This document shows, piece after piece, positions 52,201-61,831 of a stretch of DNA of 64,000 bases. Made by a program: the position numbers and the translations under genes. The DNA is from CAMLJR01 sp964500675 (GTDB taxonomy: Bacteria; Pseudomonadota; Gammaproteobacteria; Pseudomonadales; CAMLJR01): contig CAZCNY010000001.1 of NCBI GenBank assembly GCA_964500675.1, forward strand, positions 434,001-498,000, given 5' to 3'. The notes under the pieces are model-generated. The model made no database searches. It was not told the origin of the DNA and saw only the letters and a program-made list of their open reading frames with translations. Every line of letters begins with the position of its first letter. Positions within the stretch are counted from its first letter, which is position 1.

Positions 52201-55200
52201 AAATCGTTTGATAGGTTATAAAATGCATCGTAACCGTAGATTGCTGAACCATTTTGTGTGGTGTATGGCGTCGCCACGCCCGACGTATAAATCGCTGCGT
52301 AATCATCGCCGAAAACGATATCGCCCGCCGCTGCCACCTGTATATTGCCGGTGCCCGTCCTGATCAAGTTCGCGATTGGCAACTCTGTGACAAGATCGCT
52401 TTGGGTTGATGCATCGAGCATTAAGTTGCCACCGCTGCCGCGTGCAATCTGAGCGGGATTCGCCGCAGTCAAATCGGCACCCGCGACGACATTAAAATTC
52501 CACGATGAGCCAGTTGCCAAACCAGAACAGGTTAAATTTATAAAGCAAACAAAGTTGTCGTTCGTATTGTCCTGAGTGGTATCAGTAAAGAAACCATCGC
52601 TGACCGGCGCCGCCACTTCAACATTTCCCACTGCGCGCAGGCTTAACAACCCCGGAATACTCGCATCGCTTCCATAACGCCAAGCGCCGCTGCCGTTGTC
52701 GAATAAGTCGATCGCGGTATCAACCAACAGATTGTTGTTGCTGTAAATATCGACGCCCGGCATCACGCGCAAATTATCGGGTGCGTTATTTCCGAAAATT
52801 TGCTGCTTCCAATTATCGACGCGCGCCATGAAATCTTGCGTATCGGTTTTGATCGTATCGATCACGGTGGAAATCTCCGTCGCCGCGTAGTGACGCACAC
52901 CGACGAGATCAATAGTTTTCGCGCCGCTGATCTGTGCGCCGAATTGCGTTATCGCCAAGCCATTGGCGCCGTCGTCGCCGAGACCGTCGTTCGGAGTCTG
53001 CGCGATAACGCCATCTTTCGTGCGCGAAACTTCCAATGCCACACTGCCGTTTTTGCCGCCGCCGTTGCCGCCGACGGCGATCGTCGATCCGCCTTCAAGC
53101 GCCATAAAGCCATTTTTTGAAATCAGCGTGACATCGCCGCCATTGCCATTATCGCCCGTCGCATGCGCATCGATTTTGGCCGTGCCGAGCACATTCAAAT
53201 CGTTTCCAGCGGCGAGCACTATCGAACCGCCGTCGCTGCCGCTCGCATCCAACGCGCCGCCAACATCGAGCTTGCCGTTATCGGCTTCGATATCGATCCG
53301 ATGCGCGACGACGCGATCGCCAGCAGCGATGGCAAGATCGCCGCTGCGCTGGCGCAATGCGATCGAATTGTTGAAACCGCCGCTATTTAAGCGCGCGAGT
53401 AAATCAGAAAATCCGCCGATCGAATCGGCGTCGAGCGCGAAACTGCCGCCGTTGTGAATTGCCGCTGCCGTAGCGGAAATGTGCGCATCGATTTGCGCAA
53501 AACCTTGCGCAGCCGCGATATTGATCGAGCCCGCATCGGTATTATTTCCGCCAGCCGAGACCGTGAGTTTGCTATTGGCGGCCGCAACGATACTGCCGTT
53601 AGCCGCGGTGAAATTAATCGCGCCGCCGCCGGTTTCCACGGTTTGGTCGCCGATGGTCAATGTGCGCCCCGCGACATCGATGTCGGCGTGATCGCCGATT
53701 ACGATGTCATCGTTCGCGACACCGCTTGCGCCCGTCGCATTTATTGTGAAATTTCCGCTCGGCAACACCACTGCCGTATCGATCCGCGCCGTCTTCGCAT
53801 TGACTGTGACAGCGCCAAACGTTCCGGCCGCTGCTCCGCTCGTACCGGTGCCGCCGGTAATCGCAACGGCATCGTTAGCAGTGGTGTCGTTGCTTTGCAG
53901 TGTCAGCGCCGCGCCATCTTCGCTCGTCAACAGCGGCGTGACGATATTCACCGAGCCGCCGGTATCGAGTTTCAATTTATTTTTCGCAACGACACTGCCG
54001 CTCGCACTGAGCAGCGTTTGCTCGTTGAAATTATTCAATGCGAGCGTCTGTTGCGAATCCTTGCCGCCGTTCAATACGATCTGCTTAGCGGCTATTTGCA
54101 ATTGACCGCTATCGCCGCTGCTGCCCAGAGCAGAAGTGCCCTTGCCGCTCAGCGTCAGCGTCTTGTTGGCGTTCAACGAAATAATATCTTTCGAGTTTGC
54201 AAAGCTACGCAAATTCGCCGCGCTGATTTGCAAATCGTCTGCGCTCAGGCTCACGCTGGAATAAAAATCGAGATTGCTCGAACTATTCAAAATCAGCTGC
54301 TGCAAATCGGCATTACTCGCACCGTTGCTAGTGCGCAACTGGTCCGCGCGCAATAGCAAACCGCTGTTGCCACCGCCGATACTGATCTGTGGCGCGCTGA
54401 ATGCCAGCGAGCCGCCGTTGGCATCCATCACGCCGGCGAGATTCGCGCCCTGCGTGACATCGACGGCGATGGCTTTGGTCGCGTGCAATTGCGCGCTCGC
54501 ATCGATGGCAATCGAACCCTGCGTTGCCGCCGCGCTCGTGCCGGTGCGTTGAATATCGGCCTGATTCACCGACGACAGACGCAATATCGCGCCATCACCG
54601 CTGACGTTGATCGTTTCGGCGTCGCTGCGCGGATTGCGCGCGCCGCTCGCCGAAATAATTGCATTGGCCGCTACCGTGATTTTATCTTTCGCCGCAACCA
54701 ACAATTCCTGCACATTGAGCGCGACATTTTCCGCGATGCTGACCGTGTTCGCCGCGACCGATAGCTGCGTGCCGGAAGCAGTGGTTTGACGCGTGCCGCC
54801 GAGAAAAATACTTTCGACCGACGATAAGCCATTCAATTGGCTGTCGACCAATTCGAGACCGCTGTGCGGCGTTGTCGTCGGCGTTTTGACGACGCTGATC
54901 TCGTTGGCTTGAATATCGAGTTTGCCGCCGTGACCGCCGTCGGCACCGGACGCGCGCAATTCGCCGGCAAAAATCGCCGACGTCTGCGCGAGCAATTGCA
55001 ACGAGCCTGCATCCTGCGGCAAATTCGACGTGCTGGTGTCTTCGCTCAGCCCCGATCCGTATTGCAAACGGTATTCGCTGCGATCGAATACCTGCGCGTT
55101 GGTTTGCAGCGCGAACGCACTCCACAAACTGTCTTGAATCAGCGGCGCGTTAGCGCTGCCCCACGGCGAATAACCCAGCTTGCCGGTAACGATTTGCGTG

Positions 55201-58200
55201 CCGTCGGCGAGCGTAAAACCGCTGCCGGGAGCGAGGCCGTTATATTTCGCCGCGGGTGTTATCAACATTGCGCCCGGCAACATCGCGTAACGCGCGGGCA
55301 ATACTGTGTAAGTTTTTACGCTGCCGTCGATATTCAATGTCACCACTTGGCCCGGCGACCATCCGCTCGACGCTTGCATCGAGCTATCGAGCGTATCGAG
55401 CGGCGCGTAGGCGAGCGACAGGGTCGGCACAATGGCAAAACTGCTGCCGGGATTCGCGAGAATATCCTTGCTGCCGCCGGGGCCCGCGATAAATTGATAT
55501 TCATACACGTCGCCGCCGCCTTTGATCACGCCGCTATCGTCTTTGATCACGTGGCTGCCGCTGATATCGATCACCGCGCCATTCGCGACAGTTTGATTCG
55601 GCGCTTGCAATACAATTTGTTTTTGCGGCAATGGAATTTGCCATTTGCCGTTGTTATCGATCACGCCGTAGGGCACCAGCGTATCGAGCGCGACGGAAGT
55701 ATGGCTGCCAGCACCGAGCGTCAATTTATCCGTCGCGGTCATGGTGATCGAACCGAGCGGCGCTTTCACGGTTCCATCCTGCTCGATATTCGGCGCATTG
55801 AACGCAAGCGAACCGCCAGCGGAAAGCACGGCGGCCTGTGTGCCGGCCTGCTGCAGAATCGTCAATTTCGCATGAGGATCGCTACTCTGCACGTTGAAAC
55901 TGAAATGATGCGCACTCGGTGGATAAATCTGTTGCGCTTGCAAAGTTAAATCGCCGGCAGCGGTTAGACTGCCTGCCGACAAAACCGTCGTAGTATCGTT
56001 ATTGAGAATATCGCGCGCGCGAATATCTCCACTACTTTGCAGCGTGGTTTGCTTAGCTCCCGTCGTAGTCAATCTACCGATTAAATCGATAAAATTTCCA
56101 GCGAGCGTCAACGCACCAGTACCGCTGGTCGGATCTTTCGCGTAGTCATGTCTGAAAGCATCGGTCGGATCGCTATCGCTTCCCCACGCCAAATAACCCG
56201 CGCTGAGTTGCGCATTGCTACCGTTATTGAGCGCTATCGTATTCGCGCTCAGTTCCAAACTTTGGCGCAATGACAAATTGATATCGCTATCGATACTGAT
56301 ACTGCCTAACAATTGCCCGACCGGCGAGCCGGGGTTATTTCTGTCGTACAACGCCGTATTCGGCGATACCAATTGCAGCGAGTCGAAGCCACCAGCGCTA
56401 ATCTGGTCGGCGGACAAATACACCGAATTATTTGCGTGGTTCGTGGGAGAAGATGCCAGCGCGGCTCGGATATCCTGCACATCTGAAATTTGCCCAGCAA
56501 GGTCGCGCAATATTAATCCGGAGGGAACACTGTCCTCCGACGATTGCGTTAGATGAATGGTTGAGGCGTCCGGCTTATTCAAACCGAACTGGTCAAGACG
56601 AATAGCACCGGCGTTATTGGTATCGAGCACGACCTCCAAGCGGCCGCCTTTCGCTCCCGCGACATGCGCGGCTTTGCCGCTCATATTCGCATCGAGCAAC
56701 ATGCCTTCCGCCGCCTGCAGATGCAGCGTGCCAGCATCCGCCGCCACCGCCGTACTCAGTTGCGTTGTTCTGCCGTTTGAGCTGTATTGACGCACATCCA
56801 TTTGCTGCGCCGCGCCATCCACATTTAAGCGGCTGCCCTTTTCCGCAACGATGTAACCGTTATTCGCATTGAGCGAAATTTTGCCGGCGTTGTAGGTGAC
56901 GTAATCGCGAAACGACAAATGATTGATTTGCGGCTTGGCGACAAAAGTTGCGCTGGTGTCGAGTTGCGCGTTGCTACCAAGCACGATCGCTTGATTTGTA
57001 TTGTACCCATCCTTGTAATTTTTCTGCGTGCTATTGGCGACACCGGCCAGCGTAATATCGATATCGCCGCCCAATGCCTTGACCGTGCCATCGATTAAAA
57101 TCTGCAGAGCCTGCGAATTGAGCGCGATGTTGGCACCGGGATCGCCGTTGATTGAAGCGCCGGTCTCCACGCTAAGCGTCGGTGCATCGAGCAAATTACC
57201 CACCGATGCGGGTTGTGCATCGACTGTCAAATTCAAATCGACCGGCTTGCGCAAATAATCCGGCAAGGTCGTGATCGCAACGAATGCACCCATGTCCGTG
57301 CCGGTTTTCTGCGTGAACAATTTTCGGTCCGGCACGGTCCAGTTATCGGTACGCAGATCGACGTGCGTATTTTGCGCAACGCGAATGCCATCGAGCGTAC
57401 TCGTCAAGCTATACGCGCTGAAGCCGCCACGTCGAAAATAACCCGGCGTTAGCAACAGGTCGCGTCTCGCAACTCGTGTTCCGCTATTGCCGATCACGAA
57501 ACCGTTGTGCGTCAGCGACAGGCTGCCACCCTGGGTTAGCGAATACGCGCTCAATGTCGCTCCCAATTGGAGTCGCGCTGCCGCAACGGTTTGCAGCGGC
57601 GTTACAGCGGCGTAATTCGTCGCCAGCGCAATCGAACCGCCCGCGCCCGCGGTCAAGTTCCTTTTATTATCGTAGAGCGCGCCGCCATTGCTGATCAGCT
57701 TTGAACCCTGATTGAGAAATAAACTGCCCGATTGCAAATTGATATTGCCGCCGTCGATAAAATACGGCGTGATGGTTTTGCCATCAAGATATTCGTTGAT
57801 CCAAAGACCGCTGGTGTCGATACTGGCGTCGCTGCCGAGCGTTATCGTATTGTTGATATCGCCCGGAGTTTTTTGATTATTTAATGTGACTGAGCCACCC
57901 GCGATGCGGATCGTGCCATCAATATTGATTGCCGTGGGTTTGATTTGCGCTTCGGGTTGACTGGTAACACTAAACTTTCCACCATCGGCAAGACGAATAT
58001 GGGCGCCTGGCGCGACATTGACACCGCCACCGGTATTGACAATAAAATCGCTCAACCCGGAGTTGGCAAATAGCTTATCGGTAATTTGTCCCGCAATATT
58101 TTGATACGCCTGTTGCGTGACGATATTAATGATGTTGTTGCTAAACGCATTGAGGCCATTTTTTAAATTCAGCGTCAGCGTACCGGCTTTTGGCGCGCTA

Positions 58201-60038
58201 TCTTTATCGTGTTGATACACGCCGGTCGTTACACCGGCCTTGATGACATTGGCCGCAAGCGCGGGTGCGGTATCCGCGTTGATTTCGATGCTGCCCGCAT
58301 CTTTGCCGTCGACGTAACCGGGCGCTTTAACGGTGATTGATTGTGAGTTGTCGTAATAGACATTCGGATCCGCTTGCGAGATTTCCTTCCAACCGCCACC
58401 GCCATGCACATACGTCGTGGTTTTCTCGCCACCTGCATAAGTGATTTTGCCGCCCGACACATCGATCGTCGCGTTGGGGTTGATGGTGACCGCGCCGCCA
58501 CTCGTGATTTTTACCGAACCGCCCGCGCTCAAATGCTCCGATGCGCTGTGCGTCATCGCATCGATTTCACCCGCAACATTCGCAACCTTGGTGCCCAAAC
58601 GCGCGTCGACCAACACATCGGCGCGATTCAGCGCATCGCCGCGCTGCACGGGCACATCGGCCAAATTGGCGCCGACCAATTTCGCCGTGACGACATTGTC
58701 CTGCACCGATTTTTGAACGCGGGCACCGCTGACATCGATTGTGGCATTGTTGCCGATGGTAATCGTGCTGCCGGGGTCGCCACCCGGCTGCGGTGCGCCC
58801 GGTGTTGTCGTCGCGGTCATTTGCACCACACCGCCGGTGGCATGAATCATTGCGTTATCTTGCAGTTCAATATTTTTACCCATCACTTCAACCACCGATG
58901 GGTTTTGCGCAACCGAATTCGGCTGCGACGCGCTAGTGTCGTCGGGCAACACTTCGGTAATGCTGTTTTTACCAAACGTTACGCTGCCGGTGCACGCTTC
59001 CCCGCTAGGACATACAGAAGGAGCTTGCGCAGTCGATGCATTGCCGGGATCTGACATCAATCCCATCAACGGCCCGCGCGCCAGCTTGTCGCTGTCGCTA
59101 TTGCCGTTATAAATGCTTTGAGAAATTAACGTGTGATCAGCGTGATCGCGCGCCAGCAAGCGAATGGAACCGTTGCCGCTTTGACCCGCAGCCGTCGTAG
59201 CGGTTAAGCGGCCGCTCTGATTGATGGCCATACCCATCAGCGTGATATCGCCGTGCTCGGCAATAATGCTGCCGATGTTATTTACATTGCCGCCCGTATC
59301 GACTTCAACCAGAAAACCGGCGAGCTGCGGCGTGACATTGCCCGGCGTAGCCGCCGCGGTTAGATAGACCTTGCCTTTGCTGGCGGCCAGAATCGCTTGC
59401 CCGCCGGGGGTTTCAATCGTCCCGGCATTGGTAATGTTGTCCGCAAATATTTTTACGCCATCGAGACCATTGGAATGAATATTCGCGCCGCTTTCGATTT
59501 TTATTTCGTGCATGCCGTTGTCGCCCGGGAAAGCGACGAACGCGGCCTGCCCCAGTTTTCCCATGATGTCGGCAAGCGAATAATTTTCGAAATTGCCCCC
59601 ATCCATACCGAGCTGCGACGCGATCAACGAGCCGACATTCACCTGCGCCGTCGAGCCAAAAATAATGCCGTTTTGGTTGATTAAATAAATCGCACCACCT
59701 TTGCCATCCGGCGTGACCGATTGCAGGGTTCCGCGAATTTCGCTAGGACGACCGCCGCCAATATTGTTTAACGCCGCACCGCTGTTGGGCTGATTGAAAA
59801 TAACTTTGTAGCCGCTACCAATGTCGAAACTCTTCCAATTAAAAATTTGTTTCGGCTGGCTTTGATTGACCGTGCCTAAATTTCCGACCTCCGAGTAACT
59901 GTCATTGCGAACCGCAGGCATCGGAAGATTGGGAATGGTAGGCTGGGCAGCCAGCGCCGGCGCGATAGCGGCGTGCTGCAGGGCGACGATAACGATCCAG
60001 GCGATTCGTCGATGGTAATTTTTAATTCTCGGGTTCAT
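49275..60038 (-). CDS. Giant two-partner-secretion exoprotein (TpsA, filamentous haemagglutinin type)
   Basis: About 3587 residues. A signal peptide (IVIVALQHAAIAPALA) is followed by the TPS domain (about residues 30-300) with the secretion motif INQNGIIFG and SLIASQLGMDGGNF, then thousands of residues of Gly/Asn/Ser-rich parallel beta-helix repeats; nine xAGxDI units cluster in the C-terminal third (VSAGHDI, VTAGRDI, IAGRDL, LAGRDV). A 64-residue unit is duplicated near residue 3130-3260. Exactly six cysteines, in three Cx5C pairs. The last 40 residues are hydrophilic (KQPSDDRKNSDHERNSDDK); no toxin domain or C-terminal sorting signal. The ATG at 60038 is chosen (GAGAGACGAG upstream). Should be exported by the TpsB at 61832-63490. 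Likely adhesin or matrix protein. Confidence 0.92.
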   Translation of the reverse strand: MNPRIKNYHRRIAWIVIVALQHAAIAPALAAQPTIPNLPMPAVRNDSYSEVGNLGTVNQSQPKQIFNWKSFDIGSGYKVIFNQPNSGAALNNIGGGRPSEIRGTLQSVTPDGKGGAIYLINQNGIIFGSTAQVNVGSLIASQLGMDGGNFENYSLADIMGKLGQAAFVAFPGDNGMHEIKIESGANIHSNGLDGVKIFADNITNAGTIETPGGQAILAASKGKVYLTAAATPGNVTPQLAGFLVEVDTGGNVNNIGSIIAEHGDITLMGMAINQSGRLTATTAAGQSGNGSIRLLARDHADHTLISQSIYNGNSDSDKLARGPLMGLMSDPGNASTAQAPSVCPSGEACTGSVTFGKNSITEVLPDDTSASQPNSVAQNPSVVEVMGKNIELQDNAMIHATGGVVQMTATTTPGAPQPGGDPGSTITIGNNATIDVSGARVQKSVQDNVVTAKLVGANLADVPVQRGDALNRADVLVDARLGTKVANVAGEIDAMTHSASEHLSAGGSVKITSGGAVTINPNATIDVSGGKITYAGGEKTTTYVHGGGGWKEISQADPNVYYDNSQSITVKAPGYVDGKDAGSIEINADTAPALAANVIKAGVTTGVYQHDKDSAPKAGTLTLNLKNGLNAFSNNIINIVTQQAYQNIAGQITDKLFANSGLSDFIVNTGGGVNVAPGAHIRLADGGKFSVTSQPEAQIKPTAINIDGTIRIAGGSVTLNNQKTPGDINNTITLGSDASIDTSGLWINEYLDGKTITPYFIDGGNINLQSGSLFLNQGSKLISNGGALYDNKRNLTAGAGGSIALATNYAAVTPLQTVAAARLQLGATLSAYSLTQGGSLSLTHNGFVIGNSGTRVARRDLLLTPGYFRRGGFSAYSLTSTLDGIRVAQNTHVDLRTDNWTVPDRKLFTQKTGTDMGAFVAITTLPDYLRKPVDLNLTVDAQPASVGNLLDAPTLSVETGASINGDPGANIALNSQALQILIDGTVKALGGDIDITLAGVANSTQKNYKDGYNTNQAIVLGSNAQLDTSATFVAKPQINHLSFRDYVTYNAGKISLNANNGYIVAEKGSRLNVDGAAQQMDVRQYSSNGRTTQLSTAVAADAGTLHLQAAEGMLLDANMSGKAAHVAGAKGGRLEVVLDTNNAGAIRLDQFGLNKPDASTIHLTQSSEDSVPSGLILRDLAGQISDVQDIRAALASSPTNHANNSVYLSADQISAGGFDSLQLVSPNTALYDRNNPGSPVGQLLGSISIDSDINLSLRQSLELSANTIALNNGSNAQLSAGYLAWGSDSDPTDAFRHDYAKDPTSGTGALTLAGNFIDLIGRLTTTGAKQTTLQSSGDIRARDILNNDTTTVLSAGSLTAAGDLTLQAQQIYPPSAHHFSFNVQSSDPHAKLTILQQAGTQAAVLSAGGSLAFNAPNIEQDGTVKAPLGSITMTATDKLTLGAGSHTSVALDTLVPYGVIDNNGKWQIPLPQKQIVLQAPNQTVANGAVIDISGSHVIKDDSGVIKGGGDVYEYQFIAGPGGSKDILANPGSSFAIVPTLSLAYAPLDTLDSSMQASSGWSPGQVVTLNIDGSVKTYTVLPARYAMLPGAMLITPAAKYNGLAPGSGFTLADGTQIVTGKLGYSPWGSANAPLIQDSLWSAFALQTNAQVFDRSEYRLQYGSGLSEDTSTSNLPQDAGSLQLLAQTSAIFAGELRASGADGGHGGKLDIQANEISVVKTPTTTPHSGLELVDSQLNGLSSVESIFLGGTRQTTASGTQLSVAANTVSIAENVALNVQELLVAAKDKITVAANAIISASGARNPRSDAETINVSGDGAILRLSSVNQADIQRTGTSAAATQGSIAIDASAQLHATKAIAVDVTQGANLAGVMDANGGSLAFSAPQISIGGGNSGLLLRADQLRTSNGASNADLQQLILNSSSNLDFYSSVSLSADDLQISAANLRSFANSKDIISLNANKTLTLSGKGTSALGSSGDSGQLQIAAKQIVLNGGKDSQQTLALNNFNEQTLLSASGSVVAKNKLKLDTGGSVNIVTPLLTSEDGAALTLQSNDTTANDAVAITGGTGTSGAAAGTFGAVTVNAKTARIDTAVVLPSGNFTINATGASGVANDDIVIGDHADIDVAGRTLTIGDQTVETGGGAINFTAANGSIVAAANSKLTVSAGGNNTDAGSINIAAAQGFAQIDAHISATAAAIHNGGSFALDADSIGGFSDLLARLNSGGFNNSIALRQRSGDLAIAAGDRVVAHRIDIEADNGKLDVGGALDASGSDGGSIVLAAGNDLNVLGTAKIDAHATGDNGNGGDVTLISKNGFMALEGGSTIAVGGNGGGKNGSVALEVSRTKDGVIAQTPNDGLGDDGANGLAITQFGAQISGAKTIDLVGVRHYAATEISTVIDTIKTDTQDFMARVDNWKQQIFGNNAPDNLRVMPGVDIYSNNNLLVDTAIDLFDNGSGAWRYGSDASIPGLLSLRAVGNVEVAAPVSDGFFTDTTQDNTNDNFVCFINLTCSGLATGSSWNFNVVAGADLTAANPAQIARGSGGNLMLDASTQSDLVTELPIANLIRTGTGNIQVAAAGDIVFGDDYAAIYTSGVATPYTTQNGSAIYGYDAFYNLSNDFPTALPEYPINGGNVSVSAGHDITVVTANGAPAQSSSWLLRLGDATNPATWGVAPTLFGGGVAALGGGNVTVTAGRDINYLQVAAPTTGKQVGQILAADGSPKSDAAKFSKIEVNGGGNVSVTAGGDIASSAIYTARGKGAITAGGGLTQAQGAKVANLIGIGDAQVAVKAQNSIVAEAIYNPTVFYQNDDATLKSEFFTYTPASSVSLFAATGDIELRNDISNLKNAYGVTWPLSSSPVDAAAAGAMSRVLPANVDMTAAIGSVVLGNSMTLLPDANSNLTMLAGTDIRSQSPRLDDRAIIVLPDGDATTLPILRQDTQDSFYRVTTPLNSDGDDSGSQWSALSANTHTSTPLHQNDPTTVVVGAGRDITNVGLTTPKVTDIIAGRDLVDNVITIQNIHPSDVSQMIAGRDLLLTGSNGLKIRVSGPGRFDILAGRDVDLGLSVAGIESVGSVDNPALGTEPAATISVLAGLGSVGLNYDGFIQKYITGSDYLLDYITSSLGYVPPSSENDKQPSVASLSRFTGDVISFVEKATGDVYKTRDDAIIALENLANSGPAGKAQALSISQDIYFGATPAQLGNNFLLNYITSSRFGGDVISYMHAATGANYSDRNAAITALNNLANSGATGKLQALAISQNIYLGATHAQQRELVLNTYFNELKPGGIEAQEKTGEGIARSYRAIDTLFPDASAATSLKQLASNSTATSGTGYAGDIRLTQSVIQGFGDGNINLIAPGGSIDVGLPVATTTDPNQVQGIVVGGKGSINAYVRDDINVNRSRIIVQNGGDIVGFARFGNIDAGRGSRTKLTLPPPQLSLDQFGNLVLVSSAALSGSGIQAGCTDPSSCGSVYLFAPNGTIDAGDAGISSKGNIFLLANQVLHADVINATGTLTGAPAAPTPDLGLGGGDVAASAVQSAQELAANAASGTDQSPLGQRGLALLTVDILGYGSSQDDKQPSDDRKNSDHERNSDDKHKQY
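50265..50725 (-). repeat. Tandem 60-65-residue duplication within the giant adhesin gene
   Basis: Two adjacent units encode F-[TG]-G-D-V-I-S...ATG, [AN]...LANSG..GK.QALxISQ.IY.GATxAQ. They share length and key residues (ALNNLANSG/ALENLANSG, SISQDIYFG/AISQNIYLG) and differ elsewhere, so it is an old tandem duplication rather than a slippage tract. The unit is not beta-helix-like and may be a binding module. Confidence 0.7.
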
Positions 60039-60396
60039 CTCGTCTCTCGGTGATCGCTGCCGTAACGACAAGATCCGGCAAAAAGCCTTTCCGCTTCTTT
60101 TGCCAGAAAATTGGCTTCAGGAATTCGACGAATTCGATTTTTGTCATTGCCGACAGGGAAATGACTTATAGAGGGAGAAAATGACGGCTTGATGATGGAT
60201 TTATTAAAACCGCGTAATTACAACCCGATGACATTTTTATTTTATCGTCGCGTAAACAATGAATGCCGAATGTAATTATTTTTGTACTACAAATCGATTT
60301 CGGCGCTGATTTTACATCGGCGATTTAACCAAGCTGTCATATTGCCGCCGCATGCTGCGTGCAACAATTTTTCTGCATTGAATATCACGCTGCTCG
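60039..60396. other. Intergenic region upstream of the giant adhesin operon
   Basis: An AT-rich 358-base gap between the divergent starts of the adhesin gene (leftwards) and the small exported protein gene (rightwards), where promoters for both should lie. It contains GAATTCGAC/GAATTCGAT direct repeats near 60120 and a short GTCATT/AATGAC inverted repeat near 60150. No convincing -35/-10 or sigma-54 site was found by eye. Confidence 0.5.
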
Positions 60397-60936
60397 ATGA
60401 AACTGCACCATCTACTATTGGCTGGGACCACGCTCTCCGTGATCGGCGGTGCGTTCGGCTATCATCATTTGGCAACGGAAAAAAATGAGCCAGCTAGCGC
60501 AACGCCTGCTCGGCGCGAAGCAAAGATCAGGTCCACTCCCGCGCAACTGCGGGCCGACGCGATCGATACTAGCCAGCCATCAACAGCAACCTCCGAGACC
60601 GCAACTCAACCCGCGCAGCGCATGTCGAAAGCAGCGTTAGCAGGATTCTTGGACCAAGTGATCGCCGATGCGATTCAGCGCGGCACGCTAGATCCCGATC
60701 GATTGTCGCCGCAACAACTCGCCTTGCTACCGGAAAAATTTCAAAAGAAACACGACGACGCCCCGCAGCTCACCGACGAGGAAATCGCGCATGTCGAGCA
60801 GCAAATTGCACTGGGCGACGACGCGCCGCCCGATCCGCCGCCGCCTTTCCCGTGTCCGGATCCGAATCATCTGCCGGACAATTACAATAACGACTACAAC
60901 AAGATGATTTTGCGTGAGCGCGGCTGCAAGCTGTAA
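60397..60936 (+). CDS. Small exported hypothetical protein
   Basis: 179 residues: signal-like N-terminus (MKLHHLLLAGTTLSVIGGAFGY), a Thr/Ala/Pro-rich linker, a helical segment (MSKAALAGFLDQVIADAIQRG), an acidic helix (LTDEEIAHVEQQIALGDD) and a Pro-rich C-terminus with two Cys (PCPDPNHLP...RERGCKL). No family recognised. It is inserted between the DsbG-like gene and the adhesin and reads the opposite way; its stop abuts the DsbG-like stop. May be a partner of the secretion locus, but only position suggests this. Confidence 0.6.
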   Translation: MKLHHLLLAGTTLSVIGGAFGYHHLATEKNEPASATPARREAKIRSTPAQLRADAIDTSQPSTATSETATQPAQRMSKAALAGFLDQVIADAIQRGTLDPDRLSPQQLALLPEKFQKKHDDAPQLTDEEIAHVEQQIALGDDAPPDPPPPFPCPDPNHLPDNYNNDYNKMILRERGCKL

Positions 60937-61737
60937 TTAGTTTTTAATTCCCATCTGCTGCGCGAGCTGCTCCAACGGCAGCGCACCTGCCACACCCTGC
61001 CACTGCCCCTCTTTGTTTTTATAAATTAAGCCCGGCGTGCCTTCAAAATGCAGATCGCTCATTACCTTTTCGTGCTGCTTAAGCGCTTGCTGTAATTCCG
61101 CGGGCACGGGTTTAAGTTCGCTAATTGCGCCTTCCTCGGTTTTCTCCGCAAATGTCGTTTGATTCTCGGTATTCGCCTTGGCGCGATCTTTTGCCGCCAT
61201 GATGGCAGCGGCACGACCCGGACTCGACGGTTTAAGAAAACCCACCATGACCCAGCGCAACTGCACTTTGCCCTGCGCAACCCAAGTGCGCGTTTCGGTA
61301 AAAAACTTGTGACAGAAAATGCAATTCGGATCGGCGATCACATATATCACCGGCGCGCTTTTTTTTCCGTCGATCACCAGCGTTCTATCCGCTTCCAGTG
61401 TTTTTACCGCCGCCGCGTAATCGGGCTTCGGAATATTTGCGGACGCATATTTCGCCGCGAGATCGTTGCCATCCTTGTCCACGATTTGTCCGGCGATGAT
61501 CAGATCGTCGACCGAGTAGACGATCCCGTAATTGCCCTGCTGATTTTTCAAAACATAACCCGTCATGGCAGCGGCATCGGTTGGAAAACTTTTTACAATG
61601 CTGAAACCTCGGCTTTTGGCAAAGACCTCTACCGAGGTGGCGGTTGAATGCGCCGATTCCTCGCTGAATCCAAGCGTCGATTGCAATGACAAAAGCATTA
61701 CGCAGACAACGGAAAAATATCGATAGTTGGTAACCAT
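60937..61737 (-). CDS. DsbG/DsbC-like periplasmic disulfide isomerase
   Basis: 266 residues: signal peptide (cleaved near LGFSE, residue 24), an N-terminal dimerisation-like segment, and a thioredoxin fold with a CxxC active site (DPNCIFCHKFF, Cys139 and Cys142) and cis-Pro loop (EGTPGLIY). The CIFC centre differs from DsbG's CPYC and DsbC's CGYC. Start at the ATG 61737 with AGGAAG nine bases upstream. It follows tpsB by 94 bases on the same strand, so it is likely cotranscribed and could act on the cysteines of the giant adhesin. Confidence 0.88.
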   Translation of the reverse strand: MVTNYRYFSVVCVMLLSLQSTLGFSEESAHSTATSVEVFAKSRGFSIVKSFPTDAAAMTGYVLKNQQGNYGIVYSVDDLIIAGQIVDKDGNDLAAKYASANIPKPDYAAAVKTLEADRTLVIDGKKSAPVIYVIADPNCIFCHKFFTETRTWVAQGKVQLRWVMVGFLKPSSPGRAAAIMAAKDRAKANTENQTTFAEKTEEGAISELKPVPAELQQALKQHEKVMSDLHFEGTPGLIYKNKEGQWQGVAGALPLEQLAQQMGIKN

Positions 61738-61831
61738 GTGAATTAACTTCCTAAGCTGGCAGCGATAAAGCACCGCGAATTGGATTACACGAATCAACTC
61801 GAAAAATTTCCTTCAAGTGGATTGGTTTCGA

